Shown here: piece after piece, positions 16,357 through 23,829 of the stretch
How the letters are laid out: every line of letters starts with the position of its first letter
Numbering within the stretch: position 1 is the first letter of the stretch
Assembly (NCBI RefSeq): GCF_023953965.1
Contig: NZ_JAMLIX010000001.1
Location: 2,108,501 to 2,172,500, forward strand
Direction of reading: 5' to 3'
Source of the DNA: Bosea sp. (in: a-proteobacteria)
Lineage (GTDB): Bacteria > Pseudomonadota > Alphaproteobacteria > Rhizobiales > Beijerinckiaceae
DNA: 64,000 bases
Translations under genes and position numbers: made by a program
The notes under the pieces: model-generated
What the model saw: the letters and a program-made list of their open reading frames with translations, nothing else
Databases searched by the model: none
Told to the model about the DNA's origin: nothing

Positions 16357-17391
16357 ATGAAGATCGAATACGATGCAGGTACCGCACTTTCGATCATGCG
16401 CGGCAACCCCGTGCGCGGCTGGATCTCCGGCAAGCCGGAGAAGATGGCCAGGGAGCGCCTGACCACGGGCGACTATCTGGCCGTGGAGCACAAGCCGAAA
16501 TTCAGGATCGATCCGTCCTGGCCGATCTTCACCATGGGCTCGTGCTTTGCGCGCGAGGTCGAGAACATCCTGATGATGCGCGGCCTCAGGCTGCTGCTCG
16601 ACGGCCACGGGGTGCCGGCCGAGCATTTCGAGAGCTGGAACGAGGAGACCGGCCGCGGCGGCGGTGCCGATCGCGGCCAATTGTCCCGCGGCGCGCTCAA
16701 CAAATACTCGGTCCGCTCGATGACCCATGAGCTGAAGCGCGTCCTGCTCGGCGAGAGCTATCCGGATGACGGGCTGATCGAGCTCGCTTCCGGGCAGTGG
16801 TTCGATCCGCATGCCAGCGGCTTAAGGCTGCTCGATCGCGAGACCGCCTTCGCCAACCGCAGGCGCCTGGCTGATGCGACCGCGCAGATCAGGCAGGCGC
16901 GGCTGTGCTTCTTCACGCTCGGCCTGACCGAGACCTGGCTCGACGCCGAGACCGGCCTCGCCATGAACGCGCATCCAGGCCCGGCCTGGCTGCAGCGGAT
17001 GCCGGACCGCTTCCGCTTCGTCGACTACGGCTATGATGCGACGCTCGCCGACATGCTGGAGATCATCGGGCTGATCCGCGAGCATTGCCACCCGGATATG
17101 CGCTTCGTCGTCACGGTTTCGCCGGTGCCGTTCGGCGCGACCTTCAAGGATGCGGACGTCATCGTCGCCAACAGCGCGTCCAAATCGGTGCTGCGGGCGG
17201 TCGCCGAGGAGCTGTTCCGCCGCTTCGACTTCGTCGATTACTTCCCGAGCTACGAGATCGTGCTGAACTCGCCGCGGGCGATCGCCTTCCAGGACGATCA
17301 ACTCCACATCGCCCGCGACATGGTCGGGCATGTGATGACGACCTTCCGGAATGCCTATCTGACGCCGCAGGAGCGGTCCGAGGCCGCATGA
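16357..17391 (+). CDS. GSCFA-domain protein
   Basis: A 344-residue protein carrying the name-giving motif of the GSCFA family (FTMGSCFAREVE, about residues 52-63), with later conserved blocks FFTLGLTETW, VVTVSPVPF and NSASKSVLRAV. The family is related to SGNH/GDSL hydrolases, with the Ser of GSCFA as putative nucleophile, and is often found in glycan loci where acyl transfer or removal is suspected. ATG 16357 follows CAGGAG; an upstream in-frame GTG at 16312 lacks such a site. It appears to be the last gene of the plus-strand glycan run, and gene fragments follow immediately. Confidence 0.8.
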   Translation: MKIEYDAGTALSIMRGNPVRGWISGKPEKMARERLTTGDYLAVEHKPKFRIDPSWPIFTMGSCFAREVENILMMRGLRLLLDGHGVPAEHFESWNEETGRGGGADRGQLSRGALNKYSVRSMTHELKRVLLGESYPDDGLIELASGQWFDPHASGLRLLDRETAFANRRRLADATAQIRQARLCFFTLGLTETWLDAETGLAMNAHPGPAWLQRMPDRFRFVDYGYDATLADMLEIIGLIREHCHPDMRFVVTVSPVPFGATFKDADVIVANSASKSVLRAVAEELFRRFDFVDYFPSYEIVLNSPRAIAFQDDQLHIARDMVGHVMTTFRNAYLTPQERSEAA

Positions 17392-17393
17392 AG

Positions 17394-17745
17394 CAAGACA
17401 AGGGTCGCGAAGACATGCTCCAGCTCGGTCGTGCCGCAGCCGAAGGCGAGCGTTCCAAGCGCGCCGACCGTGGAGGCGTGGCTTTCGGGGCAGGCCAGCG
17501 TCAGGCCCGGCAGGGCGCGATGCCGAGCTCGGGCGAGACGACATGGACGATGCCCTGCTCGGGATCGTCGACGTCGAAGAGCCGAAAGCCGTGCCGTTCA
17601 GCTCCGCGCATCGCCTCGATATGGTCCGAGGTCCGGTGCCCGGGCAGGGTCGAGACGGTGTGGTCCTGGACGGCGACCGTCAGATCGGGCCGGCGCACGC
17701 TGCGGCCCTTCTCTTCGATATGCATCAGCCGTGGACCGTTGCGCG
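17394..17745 (-). pseudogene. Remnant of a 3-isopropylmalate dehydratase large subunit-like gene (LeuC/aconitase family)
   Basis: On the minus strand, a first stretch reads EEKGRSVRRPDLTVAVQDH, then RLFDVDDPEQGIVHVVSPEL, which is the LeuC N-terminal region. At about 17513 the frame shifts by one base: the first frame runs into a stop at 17501-17503, and homology continues as LPGLTLACPESHASTVGAL and FGCGTTELEHVFATL, including the C-P-E-S-H segment of the family. Both ends are missing: the left end abuts the GSCFA stop and the right end meets a GntR fragment. Only about 115 of roughly 420-470 residues survive, so it is non-functional. Confidence 0.78.
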
Positions 17746-17763
17746 AAGCGCTGAGCCGCTTGG

Positions 17764-17931
17764 AGGGTCGCAAGCTTGAGACTCTATCGGGCCCGGACGG
17801 GGCAAATCCCGGATCATTACGAAGGAGCTGTCGAGGAACACCGGCAGATCGTCCGGGCCCTGCAAAAGCGCGATGCCGACTTGGCCGAGGCGCTCATGCG
17901 CCAACACGTCGCAACGCCCGGCAACGGTTGA
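17764..17931 (+). pseudogene. Remnant of a GntR-family regulator (C-terminal FCD end)
   Basis: A plus-strand frame ends at the TGA 17929-17931 with LRLYRARTG, then HYEGAVEEHRQIVRALQKRD and ADLAEALMRQHV. This matches the last helix pair of FCD-domain GntR regulators (E-E-H-x-x-I followed by alternating A/E-rich helix). No HTH or first half of the FCD domain is present, and the frame has no credible start. It lies head-on against the LeuC-like remnant, so a regulator and its neighbour may have been lost together. The match is short, so confidence is moderate. Confidence 0.55.
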
Positions 17932-18095
17932 AGCTCGATCGGGCGGCCGGGCAGCCTTCGCAGCCGTGAGGTCCACTTATCGTTTCGATTTCCCCGGAAT
18001 CCGTCGCAGCTCGTAAAGACGCCGGCTCAGCAGCGGGGAGATGTCGCCCGCCCTGGCGGGTTGCGGCGGAAACGCTCTTGTCCCTCGCCGCAAAG
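17932..18095. other. Intergenic stretch without recognisable content
   Basis: Between the GntR fragment and the LacI operator I see no open frame with family resemblance, no strong hairpin and no repeat. It may contain the promoter for the LacI operon and further decayed sequence. Confidence 0.5.
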
Positions 18096-18130
18096 CCTGT
18101 TAAACGTTTTACAGTTAAACGTTTAACAGG
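18096..18130. promoter_or_regulatory. Double LacI-type operator
   Basis: Two overlapping dyads lie immediately before the LacI start. The second core TTAAACGTTTAA (18115-18126) is a perfect palindrome with a central CG, as in LacI/PurR-type operators; GTTAAACGTTTTAC (18099-18112) is a near-palindrome. The pair is itself enclosed by inverted arms CCTGTTAAACG (18096-18106) and CGTTTAACAGG (18120-18130). The site overlaps the ribosome-binding region of the LacI gene, consistent with autorepression and control of the whole operon. Confidence 0.75.
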
Positions 18131-18136
18131 CGCTTG

Positions 18137-19231
18137 ATGGACAAGGGACGCGTCACGATCCGGGATGTCGCAGCTCGCGCGGGCGTTTCGACCGCGACGG
18201 TCTCGAACGTCTTCAGCGGCAACAAGCCGGTCAACGCCGATCTGCGCGAGCGCGTGCTGAAGGCTGCCGGCGAGCTCGCCTATCAGGTCGACCGCGCCGC
18301 GTCCCAGTTGCGCTCGGGCCAGGCTCGCGTCGTCGGCGTGCTGGTGCCCGATCTCGACGACGTCTTCTTCACCTCGCTGGTCTCGCAGCTCGAGGTGCTG
18401 GCGCAGAAGGACGGCTACGACATCCTCGTCGCCAGTTCCCGCGACGATCTCGGGCTGGAGCAATCGCGGCTGCGCACCCTGCTCGCCTGGCGGCCCTCGG
18501 GGCTGATCGCGGTCCCCTGCTCGGATGCGGTTCCCGACGCGCTGCGCGGCAAGGTCGGGCGGCTGCCGATCGTCTTCGCCGACCGCGTGCCGCCCGAGGG
18601 CTCGGTCGTCGACACCGTGGCGATCGACAACCGCGAGGCCGGCGAGATCGCCGCCCGCCACCTCCTCGCCAAGGGCCATCGCGACATCCTGGTCGCGGCC
18701 TCCAGCCTCGCCATCTCGCCGATCCGCGAGCGCGCCCGCGGCGCCTGCGAGCTGATCGGGACGATGCTCGACCGCAAGCCGACCGTCATCGAGCTCGGCT
18801 CGAACGCCGACCGCGGCGCCGCCGCCTTCCTGCACTGGCTGGAGCGGCACACGCAGCCGAGCGCCGTCATCGCGCTCACCAACGTCACGACGCTGAGCAC
18901 GCTCTCGGCGCTGGCCCGGGTGCAGATCGACATCCCCGATCCCGTCTCGGTCGTCGGCTTCGACGACTATCCCTGGATGAGCGCGCGCCGGACGGGTCTG
19001 ACCGCGATCCGCCAGCCGATCGCGGAGATCGCGGAAGCCGCCTGGAACCGCCTGCGCGCCCGCATGGCGGGGGACGGGGCGCCGCCCGGACATACCGTGC
19101 TGCAGGCGAGCCTGCAGGCCCGCGATTCCGTGCGCGATCTCACTGCCGCGGCCGAACGCGGCAACGGCCGGGCTTCCGATCCGCGTCCGAACCCGGAGAG
19201 ACCATCCGCCTCGCCCAAGGCGGTGCACTGA
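18137..19231 (+). CDS. LacI-family transcriptional regulator
   Basis: A 364-residue regulator. The N-terminal HTH is VTIRDVAARAGVSTATVSNV with hinge helix region NKPVNADLRERVLKA; a periplasmic-binding-protein-like effector domain follows (VVGVLVPDLDD, IVFADRVPPEG, DNREAGEIAARHL, VVGFDDYPWM). ATG 18137 is preferred over an in-frame TTG three bases earlier. It sits directly behind a double operator and heads the carbohydrate transport and catabolism genes, so it probably represses them until a sugar or sugar-derived ligand binds. Confidence 0.92.
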   Translation: MDKGRVTIRDVAARAGVSTATVSNVFSGNKPVNADLRERVLKAAGELAYQVDRAASQLRSGQARVVGVLVPDLDDVFFTSLVSQLEVLAQKDGYDILVASSRDDLGLEQSRLRTLLAWRPSGLIAVPCSDAVPDALRGKVGRLPIVFADRVPPEGSVVDTVAIDNREAGEIAARHLLAKGHRDILVAASSLAISPIRERARGACELIGTMLDRKPTVIELGSNADRGAAAFLHWLERHTQPSAVIALTNVTTLSTLSALARVQIDIPDPVSVVGFDDYPWMSARRTGLTAIRQPIAEIAEAAWNRLRARMAGDGAPPGHTVLQASLQARDSVRDLTAAAERGNGRASDPRPNPERPSASPKAVH

Positions 19232-19290
19232 CCGACAGCCGAGCCACCGGGCCGACAGAGCCCGGACCGAATGACATTGTGGAGGAACGC

Positions 19291-20166
19291 GTGCAGCTCG
19301 AGAGAACGGCACGGATATTACCGCTGCTGGCGCCGGTGCATCTGCTCATCCTGAGCGTGATCGTGCTGCCGTCGCTCTATGTCGTCTGGCTGAGCCTGAA
19401 CACCTCGAGCTTCGGCCAGGCGCCGAGCTTCGTCGGCCTTCAGAACTATGGGCGCGTTCTCGCCGATCCGGCGTTTCACAGCGCGCTCTTCAACACGGTC
19501 GTCCTCGTCGTCGTTGCGGTGCATCTGGAGCTCGCCATCGGGCTCGGCATGGCGCTGCTATTCGCCAGCGGCCTGCCGTTCCGGCGTTTCCTGCTCGTCG
19601 CCGTGCTCGCGCCCTATGCCGTCAGCGAGGTCACGGCCGTGGTGATGTGGCGCTTCCTGTTCGATCCCGATGCCGGGCCGGTCACGCTGGCGCTCCGGGC
19701 GCTTGGCCTGCCGACGCTCGACTGGTCGTTCGAGCCCTCGCACGCGATGGTCCTGATCGGCCTTCTGACGATCTGGCTGCACCTGCCCTTCACCTTCGTC
19801 ATCGTCTATGCGGCGCGGCTTGCCATTCCCGCCGAGCTTTACGAGGCCGCGCGGATCGACGGCGCGACGCGCTGGCAGGCCTTTCGCCGCGTGACGCTGC
19901 CGCTGCTCGGCCCGGCGATGCTGATCGCGCTGCTGTTCCGCTACATCTTCGCCTTCCGCCTGTTCTCGGAAGCCTGGCTGCTGACCAAGGGCGGCCCGGC
20001 GCGCTCGACCGAGGTGGTGGCGATCTACCTCTATCAGGAGGCTTTCACCTTCAACGCCTTCGGCTCGGCCGCCGCGACCGCCTGGATCATGGTCGTGGTC
20101 TCGCTCGTGCTGGCGGGCGCCTACATCCTCCTGCTCAGGCGCGGAGGGCTCGGCCATGCGCATTGA
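19291..20166 (+). CDS. Carbohydrate ABC transporter permease (MalF/UgpA type)
   Basis: A 291-residue inner-membrane permease with six apparent spans. The EAA loop, YEAARIDGATRWQAFRRVTLP, is the contact site for an ATPase. GTG 19291 is chosen because GGAGG lies five bases upstream; an in-frame GTG at 19279 would put that site inside the gene. It overlaps the next permease by 11 bases. Together with the 20156 and 21013 products it forms a sugar importer, but the locus has no ATP-binding subunit. Confidence 0.9.
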   Translation: MQLERTARILPLLAPVHLLILSVIVLPSLYVVWLSLNTSSFGQAPSFVGLQNYGRVLADPAFHSALFNTVVLVVVAVHLELAIGLGMALLFASGLPFRRFLLVAVLAPYAVSEVTAVVMWRFLFDPDAGPVTLALRALGLPTLDWSFEPSHAMVLIGLLTIWLHLPFTFVIVYAARLAIPAELYEAARIDGATRWQAFRRVTLPLLGPAMLIALLFRYIFAFRLFSEAWLLTKGGPARSTEVVAIYLYQEAFTFNAFGSAAATAWIMVVVSLVLAGAYILLLRRGGLGHAH

Positions 20167-20989
20167 GCGCCTGCTGACCGGGCTCGGCAAGGCGGTCGCG
20201 GTCGCCGCGATCCTGTTCTGGTCGCTGTTCCCGATCCTGTTCATCGCCCTGTCGTCGCTGAAGCCGGGGCAGGACATCTTCGCCGTGCCGCCGAAATGGC
20301 TGTTCACCCCGACCTTCAAGCACTACGCCGAGCTCTGGCGCTCCTGGGGCGTGTTCTTCGACGGGCTCCTCAACAGCCTATTGATCACCACCGGCGCGAC
20401 GCTACTTGCCATCGTCGCCAGCGCCTGCGCCGGCTATGTCTATTCGCGCCATTCCGGGCGCTGGCTCGGCGCCAGCCTCGGCGGACTGATCGTCGTGCGG
20501 CTGATCCCGCCGATCGTGGTGACGCTGCCGCTGTTCCCGATCGTCAACGCGCTCGGCCTCAGCGACACGCATCTGGTGCTGATCCTGCTCTACGCCACCT
20601 TCTTCGTCTCGCTCGGCACGGTGCTGATGCGCACCTTCATGGACCAGATCCCGCGCGAGCTCGACGAGGCGGCCGCCATCGACGGGGCGAGCCGCATGAC
20701 CATCCTGCGCAGGATCGTCGCGCCGCTGGCGATGCCGGGCGTGCTGGCGGTCGCGGTCTTCGTCATCGTCTTCTCCTGGAACGAATTCCTCTTCGCCTTC
20801 GTCTTCACCGCGACGAAGGCCAAGACCGCGCCGCTGGTGATCTCCGAGATGATCGGCTCCATCGACGGGGTCGACTGGGGGATCCTCTTCGCCGCCTCGA
20901 CGGTGCAGCTCGTGCCCGTCCTCGTCTTCGTCGTCTTCATGAACCGCTACCTCGTGGCCGGCCTCACCGCCGGTTCGACGAAGGGGTAG
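20156..20989 (+). CDS. Carbohydrate ABC transporter permease (MalG/UgpE type)
   Basis: A 277-residue permease with six likely spans and the EAA loop IPRELDEAAAIDGASRMTIL. The start overlaps the end of the preceding permease gene. The pattern (F-type then G-type permease, then binding protein) is standard for CUT1 importers of oligosaccharides and polyols, although CUT1 operons usually also carry or share an ATPase. Confidence 0.92.
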   Translation: MRIERLLTGLGKAVAVAAILFWSLFPILFIALSSLKPGQDIFAVPPKWLFTPTFKHYAELWRSWGVFFDGLLNSLLITTGATLLAIVASACAGYVYSRHSGRWLGASLGGLIVVRLIPPIVVTLPLFPIVNALGLSDTHLVLILLYATFFVSLGTVLMRTFMDQIPRELDEAAAIDGASRMTILRRIVAPLAMPGVLAVAVFVIVFSWNEFLFAFVFTATKAKTAPLVISEMIGSIDGVDWGILFAASTVQLVPVLVFVVFMNRYLVAGLTAGSTKG

Positions 20990-21012
20990 CCAACCACCAG
21001 AAGGAGGAAACC

Positions 21013-22308
21013 ATGTTGAAACACCAGGGAACGAAGATCACCCGGCGCGCATTCGTCGCCGGCTCGGCCGGAATGGCGGCGGCGCTCGCCGCCCGGCCCG
21101 CCTTCGCCGCCGGCAAGACGCTGAACGTGCTCAGCCACAAGGTCCACCAGACCGTACTCGGCAGCGGCGAGGGCGATCTGATGGCGGGCTGGCGCAAGGC
21201 CAACGACGCCGAGATCGCCTTCACCACCTTCGACTCGAATCCGTTGCAGGACCGGCTCTTCCGCGAGGCGAGCCTGAACGAGACCGAATACGGCGTCGGC
21301 TATCTGATCGACAACCGCCCGACCTCGCAGATCGCCGCGCTGTTCGAGCCGCTCGGCCCCTATCAGGCCAAGGAGGCGATCGAGGATTTCGGCGACATCG
21401 CGCCCGGCCTCGTCCAGGGCATGACGGTCGACGGCAAGCTGATCGGCATCCCCGTGCGCCACGCCACGCAGGGGCTGTTCTACAACGAGGCGCTGCTGGA
21501 GGAGGCCGGCATCTTAGCCCCGCCGACGACGCTGGAGGAGCTGATCGCGCAGGCGAAGAAGACGACCTTCACCTCCAAGGCCGGCACGCCGGTCACCGGC
21601 ATGGTGCTGGCGAGCGACCTCGCCGTCTTCCCGGTGATGTTCGCCCGCGCCTATGGCGGCGATTTCATCAGCCCCGATCTCAAGCTGGTGCCGAACCGCG
21701 AGGCGCTGGAGCAGGGGCTTGACGCCCTGCGCGGCATGTTCGAGGCCGGCAGCCTGCCGCGCAGCTATGCGACGACCAAGAACGACGACCAGGTGACCTG
21801 GCTCCAGCAGGGCCGCGCCGCCTTCACCGTGCTGCCCTTCGCGCGGGGCGCGCAGCTCAACAATGCCGAGCAGAGCAAGTTCCCCGGCAAGATCAAGGCC
21901 GTGCCCTTCCCGGGCTCGACCGCGATCCAGGGCAAGATGCCGATGGCCTCCGTCGTCGAAGCCTGGGCGATGTCGATCCCGAAGAACGCCAAGGACAAGG
22001 CGCTGGCCTGGAGCTTCATCAGGGAGGTCTCGAGCAAGCGCGTGACGCTCGGCATGGCGCTCAACGGCAACGGCCCGGTCCGCGTCTCGACCTATGCCGA
22101 CGAGAAGCTGAAGGCCGGCAATCCGCTCGCCGCCGTCGAGGCGAAGGTGCTGGCGACGGCGCGCGGCGCCTTCCCGCCCTTCCCGGAAGCGGCGCGCGCC
22201 CAGGCGACCTTCCTCGAGGAGGTCCAGCTCGCCGTGCTCGGCCGCAAGCCGGTCAAGGACGCCGTCTCCGCCATCATCGAGCGCGTCAAGCCGATGATGC
22301 CGGCCTGA
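21013..22308 (+). CDS. Extracellular sugar-binding protein of ABC importer
   Basis: A 431-residue solute-binding protein with a twin-arginine-like export signal (TRRAFVAGSAGMAAALAARP), cleaved after AFA near residue 32. The mature protein has family 1 binding-protein features: GIPVRHATQGLFYNEALLEE, TLEELIAQAKK, WLQQGRAAFTVLPFARGAQ and MASVVEAWAMSIPKNAKDK. AAGGAGG at 21001-21007 provides a strong ribosome site. A hairpin just downstream may raise its level relative to the next genes. The ligand is probably a carbohydrate, given the kinase and oxidoreductase that follow. Confidence 0.9.
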   Translation: MLKHQGTKITRRAFVAGSAGMAAALAARPAFAAGKTLNVLSHKVHQTVLGSGEGDLMAGWRKANDAEIAFTTFDSNPLQDRLFREASLNETEYGVGYLIDNRPTSQIAALFEPLGPYQAKEAIEDFGDIAPGLVQGMTVDGKLIGIPVRHATQGLFYNEALLEEAGILAPPTTLEELIAQAKKTTFTSKAGTPVTGMVLASDLAVFPVMFARAYGGDFISPDLKLVPNREALEQGLDALRGMFEAGSLPRSYATTKNDDQVTWLQQGRAAFTVLPFARGAQLNNAEQSKFPGKIKAVPFPGSTAIQGKMPMASVVEAWAMSIPKNAKDKALAWSFIREVSSKRVTLGMALNGNGPVRVSTYADEKLKAGNPLAAVEAKVLATARGAFPPFPEAARAQATFLEEVQLAVLGRKPVKDAVSAIIERVKPMMPA

Positions 22309-22320
22309 TCCTCGCTGATT

Positions 22321-22349
22321 GGCCGCGGGGCGCATGTCGCTCCGCGGCC
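22321..22349 (+). terminator. Intra-operon GC hairpin after the binding protein gene
   Basis: Arms GGCCGCGGGGCG (22321-22332) and CGCTCCGCGGCC (22338-22349) pair with a single G-T mismatch around a five-base loop. There is no T-run, and the next gene is 40 bases on, so it more likely protects the 3' end of the binding-protein message or gives partial termination. Confidence 0.55.
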
Positions 22350-22388
22350 GTCCGACATCATCATCGCATCCTGAAGGACCCAACCATC

Positions 22389-23828
22389 ATGTCGACCGCC
22401 GCGACCCGCTTCATCGAGGAGCCGGCCCGCTCCATCCCCGTCTCTGCCGAATACGATGTGCTCGTCGTCGGCGGCGGCCCCTCGGGCATCACGGCGGCGC
22501 TGGCGGCCTGCGAGGACGGCCTCAGCGTCGGGCTGATCGAGAGCCGCAGCTTCGTCGGCGGCAACATGACGATCGGCCTGCCGGTGCTCGGCTTCCTCGG
22601 CCAGAAGGGCAACCAGATCATCGACGGGCTGCCGCAGAAGTTCATCGAGAGGCTGCGCAGGGAGAGGGATGGCGCGAGCGAGCACCGGCCCTGTCCGCTG
22701 CATATGGGCATCACGCTGGTCGAGCCGGAAGCGGTGAAGACCGTCGCGCTCGAAATGCTGACCGAAGCCGGCGTCGACGTGCTGTTCTACACCTTCTTCG
22801 CCGGGGCGCTGGTCGAGAACGACACGATCCGCGGCGTGATCACCGAGAGCAAGAGCGGCCGCAGCGCCATCCTCGCCAAGGTCGTGATCGATTGCAGCGG
22901 CGATGCCGACGTCGCCTACAGCGCCGGCGTCCCGACCGAGAAGGGCAATGCCGAGGGCGGCATGCAGCCGCCGACGCTGATGTTCTGCCTCGCAGGCGTC
23001 GACACTGATGCGCTCAGGCTCTCCATCGCCAACGCCCCGCCGGCGGCGCGCACCTATCTCACCGACTTCATTCCCGCCGAATATTTCGGCCAGAACCAGC
23101 AGTTCATCGTCGTCGGCCTGCGCGAGCTGATGGCTAAGGCCAAGGAAGAGCGCGGCCTCCAGATCCCCAACGAGCGCACCATCATCATCACCGGGCTGAA
23201 GAAGGGCGAGGTCTGGATCAACATGACCCGCGTCAAGGGCACGGACGGCACCGACGCCCGCAGCCTGACCAAGGGCGAGATCGAGGGCCGCGCCCAGATC
23301 GACGACATCGTCGCCTATCTCGTCGGCTATGTGCCGGGCTTCGAGAAAGCCTATTTCACCAAGACCGCGCCCTTCCTCGGCATCCGCGAGACGCGCCGCA
23401 TCGTCGGCCAATACGTGATGACGCAGGAGGACGTGCTCGCCTGCAAGCATTTCGACGACGCGATCGCGGTGGCGAGCTATCCGATCGACATCCACCGCCC
23501 GGCCGACGACGGCTGCACGCTGATCTGGTGCGGCGACTGCTACGACATCCCCTATCGTTCGCTGGTGCCGCGGAAGATCGGCAACCTGCTCGTCGCCGGG
23601 CGCAGCATCTCGGCGACGCACGAGGCGATGGGCGCGATCCGCGTCATGGCGACCTGCATGGCGATGGGCGAGGCCGCCGGCCGCGCCGCCAAGATCTCGG
23701 TGCGCGGCAACCGGCCGCCGGCCGATATCGACGTCGAGGAGCTGCGCCGCCAGCAGCTCGAGCGCGGCGTCTATCTGCGCAACCCGGATGGCAGCCGCGC
23801 CGGCCCGCAAAACCGCGCCGCCGCCTGA
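22389..23828 (+). CDS. FAD-dependent oxidoreductase
   Basis: A 479-residue flavoprotein. The dinucleotide-binding fold is N-terminal (YDVLVVGGGPSGITAALAA, residues about 19-37), and the C-terminus closes with ATHEAMGAIRVMATCMAMGE, which wraps back to FAD. An internal IDCSGDADVAYSAGVP is typical of the FAD_oxidored (PF12831) group, often found in bacterial sugar or aromatic loci. No membrane segment or signal peptide is seen, so it is cytoplasmic. It likely oxidises an imported carbohydrate or derivative before the kinase step; the exact reaction is unknown. Confidence 0.85.
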   Translation: MSTAATRFIEEPARSIPVSAEYDVLVVGGGPSGITAALAACEDGLSVGLIESRSFVGGNMTIGLPVLGFLGQKGNQIIDGLPQKFIERLRRERDGASEHRPCPLHMGITLVEPEAVKTVALEMLTEAGVDVLFYTFFAGALVENDTIRGVITESKSGRSAILAKVVIDCSGDADVAYSAGVPTEKGNAEGGMQPPTLMFCLAGVDTDALRLSIANAPPAARTYLTDFIPAEYFGQNQQFIVVGLRELMAKAKEERGLQIPNERTIIITGLKKGEVWINMTRVKGTDGTDARSLTKGEIEGRAQIDDIVAYLVGYVPGFEKAYFTKTAPFLGIRETRRIVGQYVMTQEDVLACKHFDDAIAVASYPIDIHRPADDGCTLIWCGDCYDIPYRSLVPRKIGNLLVAGRSISATHEAMGAIRVMATCMAMGEAAGRAAKISVRGNRPPADIDVEELRRQQLERGVYLRNPDGSRAGPQNRAAA

Positions 23829-23829
23829 G

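Noticed and set aside
17085..17969. A long plus-strand frame running from the GSCFA gene through the remnant region
   Set aside because: It is out of frame with GSCFA and with both remnants, and its translation has no resemblance to a protein family. The minus-strand LeuC-like and plus-strand GntR-like readings explain the sequence better.
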